From MFD01275-c22 sp963705885 (GTDB lineage Bacteria > Actinomycetota > Actinomycetes > JACCUZ01), in assembly GCA_963705885.1 (NCBI GenBank), contig OY970120.1, positions 868,001-932,000 of the forward strand: a DNA stretch of 64,000 nt, read 5' to 3'. The notes beneath the pieces are model-generated. The model made no database searches, was not told the DNA's origin, and saw nothing but the letters and a program-made list of their open reading frames with translations. The translations under genes and the position numbers were made by a program. Below are positions 35,317 through 43,914 of the stretch, in pieces (the first letter of the stretch is position 1; each line of letters begins with the position of its first letter).

Positions 35317-36535
35317 GCGCTTTCCAGTCGGCCTCGATCCGCGTCACGTAGGCCGCCGCCAGCTCGGGCTGGGTGTCGGCCGTCAGCTCGGACAGCGGGA
35401 GGACCGACGGGCCGAGGTCGACCGCCTCGAACGGCTGCCGCTCGGCGTCGCTGAGGCGGTCGAGGTCGATGGCGGGGTAGATGCCCGCCACCTCGAACAG
35501 CTCGAGCTGCACCTGCGGGTCGAGCAGCTCGTTGGCGAGGACCTTCGCGGCGGCACGGTCCCCCGCGTTGTACGGGATCGCGACGAAGCTGATGTTGGCG
35601 ATGTTGCCCACGCTGAGCACCGTCTCACGGGTGCTGGCGGGGAAGACGCCACGGGCGACGAGGTCCCCGACCGCGCCGGGACCGTAGGTGAGGAACGCGT
35701 CGATCTCCCCGTTCCCGTAGAGCCGCTCGACGTCGGACTGGCTGGTGGGGTAGGTCCGGCCGCCGCGCCACAGCGAGGGCGCGAGTCCGTTGAGCCGGGC
35801 CCACAGCCGGTCGCTCACCTCGTCGTACGCCTCGTCGTCGACGGTCGTCCCGTCGAGCGCGGAGGGCCCGCCTGCGGTGTCGTACAGGAACGTGCGCACC
35901 GCCATCGAGCCGGTGAAGTCCGGGGGTGCGGGGTAGGTGAACCGGCCGGGGTCGGCCTCGGCCCAGGCGAACAGGGACGACACCGACTCCACGTCGTTCT
36001 CGGTCAGCGCCGAGCTGTCGTAGACCAGGGCCGAGTCGGCCTGCTGCCAGACCGACTCGCACCCCTCGACGGGAACGCCGAAGTCCCGGGCGACGGCGGG
36101 GTCGTCGAAGTCGACGTAGGAGGCGTTGGGCAGGTCGCGGTCGTAGCCGCAGTGCCAGAGCCCGGCCTGCCGGCCGGTGGCGAAGTTCTCGCCGTTGACC
36201 CACACGAGGTCGACCGACCCGCCCTCGTCACGCCCGGCCTGCTTCTCGGCCAGCACCTTGTTCACGGCGTCCACGGTGTCGGTGATCCGCACCTGGTTGA
36301 GCGTGACGCCGCGCTTCTCCAGCCGGTCGGAGAGGAACCCGGACACGAACCTGTTGAGCGTGTCGTCACCGCCGTACATGTACCAGTCGACCTGCTGGCC
36401 GCGGGCCTCCTCGAGCACCGAGGCCCAGCCACCGGCGGACCTGGTCTGCGGCACGGGCTCGGCGTCCGCGCCGCCACAGGCGGTCAGCAGGGCAAGTGCC
36501 GCGGCGCACACGGCGAGGAGGCGAGAGGTCAGCAC
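35300..36535 (-). CDS. YnjB-like ABC substrate-binding lipoprotein
   Basis: 411 residues with a lipobox signal ending LLTACGG. The mature part resembles YnjB/COG4134: QQVDWYMYGGDDTLNRFVSGFL, VDLVWVNGENFATGRQAGLWHCGY, VDFDDPAVARDFGVPVEGCES, TYGPGAVGDLV and YPAIDLDRL. The frame opens at 36589, but GTG 36535, with AGGGA upstream, places the signal peptide correctly. It starts 4 nt after the CDP-alcohol phosphatidyltransferase stop. The YnjBCD substrate is unknown. Confidence 0.82.
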   Translation of the reverse strand: MLTSRLLAVCAAALALLTACGGADAEPVPQTRSAGGWASVLEEARGQQVDWYMYGGDDTLNRFVSGFLSDRLEKRGVTLNQVRITDTVDAVNKVLAEKQAGRDEGGSVDLVWVNGENFATGRQAGLWHCGYDRDLPNASYVDFDDPAVARDFGVPVEGCESVWQQADSALVYDSSALTENDVESVSSLFAWAEADPGRFTYPAPPDFTGSMAVRTFLYDTAGGPSALDGTTVDDEAYDEVSDRLWARLNGLAPSLWRGGRTYPTSQSDVERLYGNGEIDAFLTYGPGAVGDLVARGVFPASTRETVLSVGNIANISFVAIPYNAGDRAAAKVLANELLDPQVQLELFEVAGIYPAIDLDRLSDAERQPFEAVDLGPSVLPLSELTADTQPELAAAYVTRIEADWKARVLQR

Positions 36536-36539
36536 GCTG

Positions 36540-37196
36540 TCAGTCCCTGGCGGGGGCGCGTCCGGTGCGGGTGGGGTCGTGCTCCGCACCGGCCCGCGGG
36601 TCGGCGAGGACGCGCGCCGCGAACGCCAGCCGCTGCAGTGCGGTCAGCGCGACCACCGCCGCGAAGGTCCAGGCGATCGTGGCGGCGTGCTGCGGGACCA
36701 GCGTGAAGAGCACGTACACGACGATCGTCTCGGTACCTTCCGCCAGGCCGCCGACGAACCGCAGCGACCGCTCGTCCCCGTGGCGGTGGCGGCGGCGCTC
36801 GAGAAGGGACGACAGCGCGAGGAACGCGGTGCCGGAGGCGTAGTAGGAGGCGAGGAGGGCGACGCAGGCGAGGCGCGCGTCGGGCACGGCGACGGCGACG
36901 GCGAGCACGAAGCCCGCGTAGATGCTGAAGTCGGCCATGATGTCGAAGAAGCCGCCGCGGTCGGTGGGGCCGACCACGCGGGCGACGGCGCCGTCGAGCC
37001 CGTCGAGGGTCCGGTTCGCCAGCCACAGCACGAGCGCTGTCGTCCAGTGGCCGGTGGCCGCCGACCCGCAGGCCGCGACGCCGACGATCCAGCCGGCCGC
37101 GGTCACCGTGGTCGGGCTGACGCCGCGGTCGGCGAGGCGGGTGCCCAGCCCGTCCAGGGCAGGACGCACCACGGCTCTCATCCGGTTGTCGAGCAC
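36540..37196 (-). CDS. CDP-alcohol phosphatidyltransferase, YnjF-like
   Basis: 218-residue membrane enzyme with about six helices. The CDP-alcohol phosphotransferase motif is complete: DGLDGAVAR then G and Asp in GGFFDIMAD (D-x2-DG-x2-AR-x8-G-x3-D-x3-D). It would transfer a phosphatidyl group from CDP-diacylglycerol or a CDP-alcohol to an alcohol acceptor. In E. coli ynjF sits in the same cluster as ynjBCD, so the pairing is conserved across phyla, which argues for a shared pathway. Acceptor unknown. Coupled by 3-4 nt gaps to both neighbours. Confidence 0.85.
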   Translation of the reverse strand: MLDNRMRAVVRPALDGLGTRLADRGVSPTTVTAAGWIVGVAACGSAATGHWTTALVLWLANRTLDGLDGAVARVVGPTDRGGFFDIMADFSIYAGFVLAVAVAVPDARLACVALLASYYASGTAFLALSSLLERRRHRHGDERSLRFVGGLAEGTETIVVYVLFTLVPQHAATIAWTFAAVVALTALQRLAFAARVLADPRAGAEHDPTRTGRAPARD

Positions 37197-37199
37197 GGC

Positions 37200-38675
37200 T
37201 CACCCCGCGGCGGCGCGACCGGCGCGCACGGCGACCAACGGCAGCAGCTTGCGCAGCTCCTGGTTCTCGCCGGGGTCGAGCACCGAGTGCTGGACGCATG
37301 CCGGGACGAGGGTGCCGTTCTCGGGATGGGCCATCGCATAGGTGCAGGCGGCGAGGCGTTCCTGCGTCGCGCGGATGCGGGGCTCGTCGCTGGTGCGTCC
37401 CTGCCGCGAGAGCTCCCAGGCCGGCTCGACATCGGCTGCGTCCATGAACTGGTGCATGACGAAGCTCACCGGTCGGACGGTGCGGTGCTCGAGCAGGGTG
37501 CGGACCCCCACCCGGCGGACCGTCCTGCGCAGCCAGCCCAGCGCCATCGCGACGGTGCCCGGCTGCCGCAGCACCACGCGAGCGACCTGGGCGGCGATGA
37601 GCGCGGCCGGCGGGCCGGTGAACGAGATGTGCCCCAGGCGCTCCAGGAACGCGTCGCGCACCGCGATGTCGCGCGGGTCCTGGCCGTCCAGCAGGGGGAA
37701 CCAGGTGTCGCCCACGTAGAAGCCGTAGGCGGTGCGGTTGCAGCGGATGTCGCCGTGCTCGAAGATCCGGTAGTCGAGCTTGGTGCCCGCCCCCCTCTCG
37801 ATCTCCTCCCACACGGCGTCCGGCGTCGCGTCGCGGTAGCGCTCGTGCCAGCGCCGGTCGTCGCCGATGAAGGCCGCCGGCTGGAAGCTGAACATCCCGA
37901 AGCCCATGCCGTGGGACTCGCGCACCACGTCGGCGACCTGGTCCAGGTTGCGCGGGGTCACCGTCATGTTGTGCGCGAGGAAGGACCGCACGCCGTGCTC
38001 GAGGCGGAGCCTGACGAACATGTCGGCGAAGCGCCTGCGGTAGGGCTCGAGCGCGCGCTCGTCCGGCGGGCGCTCGATGCCGCGGCGGCCGAACATCATC
38101 ATGTCGAAGTGCGCGGCGAAGGACAGCCGGTCGAACCGGCGCCGGCCGTCCGTGCCGACCGCGAGCGCCTCGAGGTAGTCGTAGTCCATGTCCCCGTGGG
38201 TCATGCTCATCGGCTCGCGGCCGTGCTCGCGCATGACGCTCAGCGTCTCGGCGTGGTCGTCGGGCGGCAGGAGGGTCACCTCGCCGCCGATGAGCTGGGC
38301 GTGCGCGCGGGGACCGCGCAGGCGCCGGAGCAGCCCCATCTGGGCGGTGACCTCACGGACCGTGTGCGGCCCGTCGACCCGCACGCGGTTCGCTTCGCGC
38401 GAGTGGTAGCACGGGGTGCACGCCAGGTCGCACTTGGGGAACACGCCGTGGGTGCCCTCGCAGCCGACCCCGTGCCGGCCCAGGACCTGCGCGGGCGTCT
38501 TCACCCGGTCGGGCAGCTCCGCCCACCGGACGGCCATCGCCGCCCGGAACCCGGGGTCCCCGAGGCGGGTGAGTCGCTCGACGTCGCGCAGCCTCGAGAG
38601 CAGTCCCACGGGTCCGTCGTCCTCTCTGTCGGCGGCTTCGCCCGATAGCCCCGGTCCTCCCGCGTTCGGAGTCAC
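37200..38675 (-). CDS. Radical SAM protein of the YnjBCDF-like operon
   Basis: 491-residue cytoplasmic enzyme with the [4Fe-4S] binding motif C-x3-C-x2-C in FPKCDLACTPCYHS near residue 85, binding S-adenosylmethionine. Further Cys occur at GDIRCNRTAYGF and in AACTYAMAHPENGTLVPACVQHS, which might hold an auxiliary cluster. It starts at GTG 38675 overlapping the oxidoreductase stop. The protein has no standard radical SAM subfamily name that I can assign. Its location between a flavin oxidoreductase and a CDP-alcohol phosphotransferase suggests a modification step for a lipid-like or cofactor-like molecule. Confidence 0.8.
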   Translation of the reverse strand: MTPNAGGPGLSGEAADREDDGPVGLLSRLRDVERLTRLGDPGFRAAMAVRWAELPDRVKTPAQVLGRHGVGCEGTHGVFPKCDLACTPCYHSREANRVRVDGPHTVREVTAQMGLLRRLRGPRAHAQLIGGEVTLLPPDDHAETLSVMREHGREPMSMTHGDMDYDYLEALAVGTDGRRRFDRLSFAAHFDMMMFGRRGIERPPDERALEPYRRRFADMFVRLRLEHGVRSFLAHNMTVTPRNLDQVADVVRESHGMGFGMFSFQPAAFIGDDRRWHERYRDATPDAVWEEIERGAGTKLDYRIFEHGDIRCNRTAYGFYVGDTWFPLLDGQDPRDIAVRDAFLERLGHISFTGPPAALIAAQVARVVLRQPGTVAMALGWLRRTVRRVGVRTLLEHRTVRPVSFVMHQFMDAADVEPAWELSRQGRTSDEPRIRATQERLAACTYAMAHPENGTLVPACVQHSVLDPGENQELRKLLPLVAVRAGRAAAG

Positions 38676-40045
38676 CCGTCGGTCGGATGGCTGTGCAGGT
38701 CGCGCAGCGCGTCCTCGATGGTGCGGTGGAAGGTCGGGTAGGCGTAGATCATCTGGGCGAGCGAGCGCGTGGGCACCTCCGCGTGCACCGCCACGGCGAG
38801 CGCGCCGAGCACCTCGCCGCCGGAGGGGCCGGCGCTGGTCGCGCCGACGAGCACGCCGCGGGAGGTGTCCTCGACCAGCTTCACGAAGCCGTCGTTGCCG
38901 GCCTTGTGGATCCAGCCGCGCGCGGACGACGGAACCTGAGCCAGGCCCGTGCGCACGGCCACCCCGGCCTCGCGGGCCTGGGCCTCGGTCAGCCCGACCG
39001 CCCCGATCTCGGGGTCGGTGAACGTGACGCGGGGCAGCGCGTGGTAGCTGGCCGCAGGCCCGGTCTCGCCCAGCAGCGACCGCGTGGCGATCGCGGACTG
39101 GTACATCGCCACGTGCGTGAACGCTCCCTTGCCGGTGATGTCGCCGACGGCCCAGACGCCGTCCGCGGCACGGAGGTGCTCGTCGACGTCGAGCCAGCGA
39201 GCGGTCGGGTCGATGCCGACCGAGTCGAGGCCCAGGTCGCCGAGGTTGGCCTTGCGACCGGTCGCGACGAGCAGCTGGTCGACCTCGAGGTCGTCACCGT
39301 CCACGGTGACCGAGAAGCGGCTGCCGTCGTGGCTCACCCGTGACACCTCAGCCCCCGTGCGGACGCCGATGCCCTCTCGGTCGAAGACGTCGGCGAGGAG
39401 GGCACCGGCCTCCGGCTCCTCCATGGGCACCAGGCGGTCGGCGGTGTCCACGACGGTGACCCGGCTGCCGAAGCGCGAGAACACCTGGGCCAGCTCGGCC
39501 CCGACGGCGCCGCCGCCGAGGACGAGCAGCGACGCGGGGGGCTCCTTGGTCTCGATCGCCTCGCGGTTGGTCCAGTACGGCGTCTCCGCCAGGCCGTCGA
39601 CGGGCGGGACCGAGGCCGAGGTGCCGGTCGCGACGACGATGCCGCGCCGCGCGGTGAAGACCTCGTCGCCGACGGTCACCTCGCCCGGCCCGGTGATGCG
39701 ACCCGCACCGCGGGTGAAGCGGCCACCCTTGTCGACGAGGCGGTCGACGGCGACGGTGTCGTCCCAGGTGTCGGTCGCCTCCTCGCGGATGCGCGTGGCG
39801 ACGGGAGCGTAGTCGGGCTCGACGGTGGACGTCCCGGCCATGCCGGGGATGCGCCGGGCCTCGGCCAGCAGGTCGGCCGCCCGGATCATCATCTTGCTCG
39901 GCACGCAGCCCCAGTAGGGGCACTCGCCGCCGACGAGCTCGCGCTCGACCCCTACGACCTCCAGGCCGGCCTCGGCCAGCCGCCCGGCGACGTCCTCACC
40001 GCCCGGGCCGAGTCCGATCACGACGACGTCGACGGTCTGGCTCAT
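38672..40045 (-). CDS. FAD-dependent pyridine nucleotide-disulfide oxidoreductase (Lpd-like)
   Basis: 457 residues. N-terminal FAD fold VVVIGLGPGGEDVA, redox Cys pair in GGECPYWGCVPSK (C-x4-C), NAD fold LLVLGGGAVGAELA and a C-terminal dimerisation domain. Dihydrolipoamide dehydrogenase has a His-Pro-Thr-x-x-Glu near the end; here the equivalent is YPTFHRTIED, so it is not a standard E3. It may reduce mycothione, a CoA disulfide or another disulfide. Linked by overlap to the radical SAM gene. Confidence 0.83.
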   Translation of the reverse strand: MSQTVDVVVIGLGPGGEDVAGRLAEAGLEVVGVERELVGGECPYWGCVPSKMMIRAADLLAEARRIPGMAGTSTVEPDYAPVATRIREEATDTWDDTVAVDRLVDKGGRFTRGAGRITGPGEVTVGDEVFTARRGIVVATGTSASVPPVDGLAETPYWTNREAIETKEPPASLLVLGGGAVGAELAQVFSRFGSRVTVVDTADRLVPMEEPEAGALLADVFDREGIGVRTGAEVSRVSHDGSRFSVTVDGDDLEVDQLLVATGRKANLGDLGLDSVGIDPTARWLDVDEHLRAADGVWAVGDITGKGAFTHVAMYQSAIATRSLLGETGPAASYHALPRVTFTDPEIGAVGLTEAQAREAGVAVRTGLAQVPSSARGWIHKAGNDGFVKLVEDTSRGVLVGATSAGPSGGEVLGALAVAVHAEVPTRSLAQMIYAYPTFHRTIEDALRDLHSHPTDG

Positions 40046-40124
40046 CGCTTCTCCTCATCCGTTGGCCGGGGACGGGTCCCCTCTGGTGATCCTCGCCGCC
40101 ATCGGGCTGCCTGCCAACCGCCGG

Positions 40125-41495
40125 TCACGCCGCGTCCCGCTCCGCGGGCCGGGCTGTGCGCCCGCCCAGCTCGACGAAGAACTGCGCCGCCGCCGAGCGC
40201 ACGCCGGTGGACCACGTGGGGTAGGCGTGCACGGTCTGGGCGAGCCGGCCGGTGAAGGCGCGCGTACGCATGGCGAGCGCGACCTCGTGGATCATCTCGC
40301 CGGCGCGCTCGCCCACGATGGTGGCCCCCAGCACGCGTCCCCCGCCCAGGTTGCGCAGCACGGTCCGCGGGCCGGCGACGAGCTTGACGAACCCGTCGGT
40401 CGCGCCCGCGGCGACGGCGCGGTCGACCTCGGACATCGGCAGGAACGCGACCCGACCCCCGTGCTCGGCGGCCTCCGACTCGGTCATGCCGACCCGGGCC
40501 ACCTCCGGCGAGGTGAACGTGACCCATGGCACGGTCGCGGTGCGGAACCGGAGCCGGGCGGGGCGGCGCAGGGCGTTCACGGCCGCCGTGCGCCCCATCT
40601 CGTCGGCGGCATGGGTGAACTGCAGCCGCCCGGTGACGTCGCCGACGGCGTAGACGCCGGACGCGCTCGTCGCCAGCCGGTCGTCGACGGTGACGAAGCC
40701 GCGGTCGTCGGTCGCGACCCCGGCGGCCTCGGGGTGGAGACCGTCGGTGACCGGTCTCCGGCCGACGGCCACCAGCAGGTGCTCGGCCTCGACGGCCGAG
40801 CGGTCGTCGAGCACGACCCGGACGCACCCGGGCTGCGGGTGCTCGACCCGGGTGACCCGCGCGCCGAGCCGGACGTCGAGGCCCTCCCGCGCGAGGACCT
40901 CGTGGACCACCCGGCCGGCCTCGGGCTCCTCCTTGGCCAGCAGCCGGTCCAGGGCCTCGACCACCGTCGTCCGGACGCCCAGCCGGGAGAAGGCCTGCGC
41001 GAGCTCGCAGCCGATGGCGCCGCCGCCGAGGACGACCATCGAGGCCGGGGGACGGCGGAGGTCCCACACCGTGTCGTTGGTGAGGAAGGGACCGTCGGCG
41101 ATGCCGGGGAGCCCCGGGACGAGCGGCGCGGCACCCGTCGCGAGCACGATGCGGCCCGCGCGCAGGGCGCGACCGTCGACGACGGCAGACCCCCGGCCGG
41201 TGAGGCGGGCGCGGCCTTCGATGACGTCGATCCCCTCGCCGCGCAGGACGTCCGCCGTCTCGGTGGCGGCGATGCGGTCGACCGTGGCGCGGACCCGGGC
41301 CATGGCCCCGGCGAAGGTTTCGCCCCGTGCCGCGGACTCGATCAGCGTCTTGGAGGGGACGCAGCCGGTGAAGGTGCAGTCACCGCCGACCTCGCCGTCC
41401 TGCACCAGGGCGACGCTGCGGCCCATGTGCACCGCCGCGCGGGCAGCGGCCATGCCGCCGGCGCCGCCGCCGATGACGAGCAGGTCGTGGGTCAT
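40125..41495 (-). CDS. Second FAD-dependent disulfide oxidoreductase (MerA/Lpd-like)
   Basis: 456 residues. FAD fold LLVIGGGAGGMAAARAA, redox Cys pair GGDCTFTGCVPSKTLIE, NAD fold MVVLGGGAIGCELAQAF, C-terminal motif AYPTWSTGVRSA without the Lpd His-Pro...Glu. No N-terminal metal-binding domain is present, so mercury reductase is unlikely. About 80 nt separate it from the next oxidoreductase gene. It resembles actinobacterial MerA-like flavoproteins often annotated as mycothione-reductase-like, though the GGxC motif differs. Paired with 38672-40045. Confidence 0.83.
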   Translation of the reverse strand: MTHDLLVIGGGAGGMAAARAAVHMGRSVALVQDGEVGGDCTFTGCVPSKTLIESAARGETFAGAMARVRATVDRIAATETADVLRGEGIDVIEGRARLTGRGSAVVDGRALRAGRIVLATGAAPLVPGLPGIADGPFLTNDTVWDLRRPPASMVVLGGGAIGCELAQAFSRLGVRTTVVEALDRLLAKEEPEAGRVVHEVLAREGLDVRLGARVTRVEHPQPGCVRVVLDDRSAVEAEHLLVAVGRRPVTDGLHPEAAGVATDDRGFVTVDDRLATSASGVYAVGDVTGRLQFTHAADEMGRTAAVNALRRPARLRFRTATVPWVTFTSPEVARVGMTESEAAEHGGRVAFLPMSEVDRAVAAGATDGFVKLVAGPRTVLRNLGGGRVLGATIVGERAGEMIHEVALAMRTRAFTGRLAQTVHAYPTWSTGVRSAAAQFFVELGGRTARPAERDAA

Positions 41496-41537
41496 GCCGT
41501 CGGGAACCCTCCGGGTGCGCGCTTGCTTCCGCGGCGG

Positions 41538-41777
41538 TCAGCCGAGGCCGTGGGGCAGGTAGTCCTCCAGTCGGGTCCGGTGCGCCGGTGCCAGCGGCGG
41601 CAGGGACGTCACGCGGCGGACCAGCGCTGTGCGCACGGACAGCAGGAGCGCGACGTCGTACCGGCACTCGGGGCAGACCACCATGTGCTCGCGGACGAGT
41701 GCTCGGCGCGCCCCCACGAGCTCGCCGTCCACGAAGGCCTCGACCGCTCGCCCCCACCGTCGATGCGCCCACCTCAT
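41538..41777 (-). CDS. Zinc-finger anti-sigma-like protein (zf-HC2)
   Basis: About 79 residues with a HMVVCPEC motif (His-x3-Cys-x2-Cys) of ZAS anti-sigma factors. No transmembrane segment. ATG 41777 is chosen because it precedes the helix; no strong ribosome site is visible and the frame opens at 41864. It is divergent from the ECF sigma gene and next to the MerA-like gene, so it may regulate either. Confidence 0.65.
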   Translation of the reverse strand: MRWAHRRWGRAVEAFVDGELVGARRALVREHMVVCPECRYDVALLLSVRTALVRRVTSLPPLAPAHRTRLEDYLPHGLG

Positions 41778-41931
41778 GCGGGGGGAACCCGGCGACGCGC
41801 CGGACCCCTTCCCGCGGGTCGGCACGGCCGCGGGTGTCGCGGACAATGGGGGCCATGACGTCACGGCGGCACCGGCGGGCGCGGCGCCGACCGGGAATGC
41901 CCGCGCCGGCCGGCCGGGTTCTCAGCCCGTG

Positions 41932-42489
41932 GTGGACACGGTGACGGACCGGGACGCCCGCCGGCGTGATGCCTACCAGCGGCAGATCCTCCCGGAGGTC
42001 GACGTCCTGCTGCGGGTGGCCCTGTCCATGACCGAGCAGCCGGCGGACGCCGAGGACCTCGTGCAGGACACGCTGCTGCGGGCGTGGCGGTCGATCGACT
42101 CGTTCGACGGGCGCTACCCCCGCGCCTGGCTGCTGACCATCCTGCGCAACGCCCAGATCAACCGCCACCGCCGGAAACGGCCGGTCCTGCTCGACGACCC
42201 GGACGCCACGTTCGAGCACCACAGCGACGGCGAGGGGGACAGCGTCTCGGCCGAGGACATCGTCGTGGACCGCACCTTCGACGCGGCCGTGGAGTCGGCG
42301 GTGCTGGCCCTGCCGGCGAAGTTCCGCGACGTGCTGCTCCTCGTGGACGTGCACGGTCTGACGTACGCCGCGGCGGCCGACGTCCTCGGTGTCCCCGAGG
42401 GCACGGTGATGAGCCGGCTGCACCGGGCCCGGACGCGGGTAAGGAACACGCTGGCGGGTTCGGGGCTCGCTCCGAGGAGGCGCGCATGA
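41932..42489 (+). CDS. ECF sigma factor
   Basis: Regions 2 and 4 are present without regions 1 or 3: VALSMTEQPADAEDLVQDTLLRAWRSIDSFDG, then PRAWLLTILRNAQINRHRR, and region 4 LPAKFRDVLLLVDVHGLTYAAAADVLGVPEGTVMSRLHRART. It resembles SigR/SigE-type ECF factors. Start uncertain: GTG 41932 or 41941. A zinc-finger anti-sigma gene overlaps its stop by 4 nt, the usual pairing for a redox-regulated RsrA-like module; another anti-sigma gene lies divergently. Confidence 0.87.
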   Translation: MDTVTDRDARRRDAYQRQILPEVDVLLRVALSMTEQPADAEDLVQDTLLRAWRSIDSFDGRYPRAWLLTILRNAQINRHRRKRPVLLDDPDATFEHHSDGEGDSVSAEDIVVDRTFDAAVESAVLALPAKFRDVLLLVDVHGLTYAAAADVLGVPEGTVMSRLHRARTRVRNTLAGSGLAPRRRA

Positions 42490-42815
42490 TCGACAAGCAG
42501 TCGTGGTGGCGGCGGCACCGCGCACCCGCCGACGTGGCGAGCTGCCGTGAGGTGGGCAGGGTCCTGCAGTCCTACCTGGACGGTCATGTCGACGACCTCA
42601 CCGCCCGGCGCGTGGCCCGGCACCTGGAGATGTGCCGGCGTTGCGGCATGGAGGCGCAGACCTACACCGAGATCAAGGCGGCCCTCGCCCGGCGCGGACC
42701 CGAGGTCGACCCCGAGGCGGTGCGGCGGCTGCGGACGTTCGGTGCCGAGCTGCTCGAGCGCGAGCCCGACGACGACCCTGACGACCTCGAGGACCCCCGG
42801 ACCGGTCGGGACTAG
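42486..42815 (+). CDS. Zinc-finger anti-sigma factor (RsrA-like)
   Basis: 109 residues from ATG 42486, which overlaps the sigma stop. It has the ZAS pattern: Cys in ADVASCREVG, then His-x3-Cys-x2-Cys in RHLEMCRRC, as in RsrA, where these residues hold zinc and sense disulfide stress. Acidic C-terminus (DDDPDDLEDP). Predicted to hold the ECF sigma factor inactive in the cytoplasm. Confidence 0.85.
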   Translation: MIDKQSWWRRHRAPADVASCREVGRVLQSYLDGHVDDLTARRVARHLEMCRRCGMEAQTYTEIKAALARRGPEVDPEAVRRLRTFGAELLEREPDDDPDDLEDPRTGRD

Positions 42816-42882
42816 CGCACGACGTCCCCGGGCGGCGCGCAACCCGGGGAAGGATCCGCGCGCCGACGCGGGTTCCGTGGGC

Positions 42883-43248
42883 ATGACTGTTGACCAAGCA
42901 ACTATGCAGGCCGTCTGGAACGGCGTCGTGATCGCGGAGTCCGACGACACGGTGGTCGTCGAGGGCAACCACTACTTCCCGCGGAGCTCGGTGCGCGAGG
43001 AGTACCTCACCCCCTCCCAGCACTCCAGCGTGTGCCCGTGGAAGGGCACGGCGAGCTACTACAGCCTCTCCGTCGACGGTAAGGAGAACCGGGACGCGGC
43101 GTGGTACTACCCGGTGCCGGGCCCGCAGGCCGGCATGGTCACCGACCGGGTCGCGTTCTGGAAGGGCGTGCGGGTCGTGGCCGCCGGCGAGGCGGTCGGC
43201 GCCGGGGCGGGTCCGCTGTCGCGGCTGCGGTCGATGCTGCGCGACTGA
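42883..43248 (+). CDS. DUF427 domain protein
   Basis: 121 residues from ATG 42883. DUF427 signature: AVWNGVVIAESDDTVVVEGNHYFPRSSVREEYL, CPWKGTASYYSL and NRDAAWYYPVP, with DRVAFWKGVRV. Small barrel of unknown function common in actinobacteria. GGGGAAGGA upstream lies too far to be its ribosome site. Stands alone between the sigma module and the RsiG-like gene. Confidence 0.87.
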   Translation: MTVDQATMQAVWNGVVIAESDDTVVVEGNHYFPRSSVREEYLTPSQHSSVCPWKGTASYYSLSVDGKENRDAAWYYPVPGPQAGMVTDRVAFWKGVRVVAAGEAVGAGAGPLSRLRSMLRD

Positions 43249-43332
43249 CCGTCCCGTCGTTCCCATGCGCCCCATCGGGTGAGTCCGATCAAGCGCGTGC
43301 TCGGCGGGGTCGATGCAGGGGGCGTGACACCG

Positions 43333-43905
43333 GTGAGCGGGCTGGCGGAGCAGGACGACGTGAGCGATGAGCCCGCCGTCCCGGTCCGGCCTGCCCGCGC
43401 CGTGCCCGCCACGATGCTGCGTCCGCCCCCGCAGAAGGTCGCCGAGCTGGCGCACCTGGACCTCAAGCGCCTCCGGCGCTACCGCAAGAGCCTGCTGGAG
43501 GAGGAGATGCGCGTCTCGTACTGGCGTCGCCTCCTGCAGGCCCGTCGTGACCTGCTGCGCACGCACGGCGCCCTGACCGACCGCGCCGCTCTCGTCGATG
43601 CGCTGACCGAGCAGCGGTCGGCGTCCGGGCGGCAGGCCGTCATGCGGCTGCACCCCGAGGGCGGCATGCCGGTGCTCCCCCACCTCCCGGACCTGTGGGC
43701 GAGCGGTGCCGCGGTCCAGGACGACGTCGAGCGCGCCGAGCTGTTCGCCCGGCTCTCGTCCGCCGAGAGCGTGCTCTCCTCCTACCGCGAGGCGTTGTTC
43801 AAGCGGCTCGACCGGGCGACGGAGGACCTCGTCGCGCGCTACCGCGACGACCCGCGCCAGTGCCTGGTCGCGCTCCCCCTGGAGGGCAGCAGCCCGCGTC
43901 CGTAG
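43333..43905 (+). CDS. RsiG-like c-di-GMP-responsive anti-sigma factor
   Basis: 190 residues. A helix carries E58-x3-S62-x2-R65-x3-Q69-x3-D73 (in EMRVSYWRRLLQARRD), an exact match to the E(x)3S(x)2R(x)3Q(x)3D motif by which RsiG binds cyclic di-GMP. A second antiparallel helix has the same spacing but with Phe for Gln: E145, S149, R152, F156, D160. In Streptomyces, RsiG with c-di-GMP holds the sporulation sigma factor WhiG. The partner sigma is not adjacent; the ECF gene is of another type. Start uncertain: GTG 43333, 43360 or the upstream 43279. Confidence 0.85.
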   Translation: MSGLAEQDDVSDEPAVPVRPARAVPATMLRPPPQKVAELAHLDLKRLRRYRKSLLEEEMRVSYWRRLLQARRDLLRTHGALTDRAALVDALTEQRSASGRQAVMRLHPEGGMPVLPHLPDLWASGAAVQDDVERAELFARLSSAESVLSSYREALFKRLDRATEDLVARYRDDPRQCLVALPLEGSSPRP

Positions 43906-43914
43906 GGTGACCGC

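Noticed and set aside
38672..41495. Lipoamide dehydrogenase for the E1-E2 operon
   Set aside because: C-terminal His-Pro-Thr...Glu motif missing in both; they sit 10 kb away in a different operon on the other strand.
40125..41495. Mercuric reductase and mer operon
   Set aside because: No N-terminal heavy-metal domain, no C-terminal Cys pair, no merR/merT nearby.
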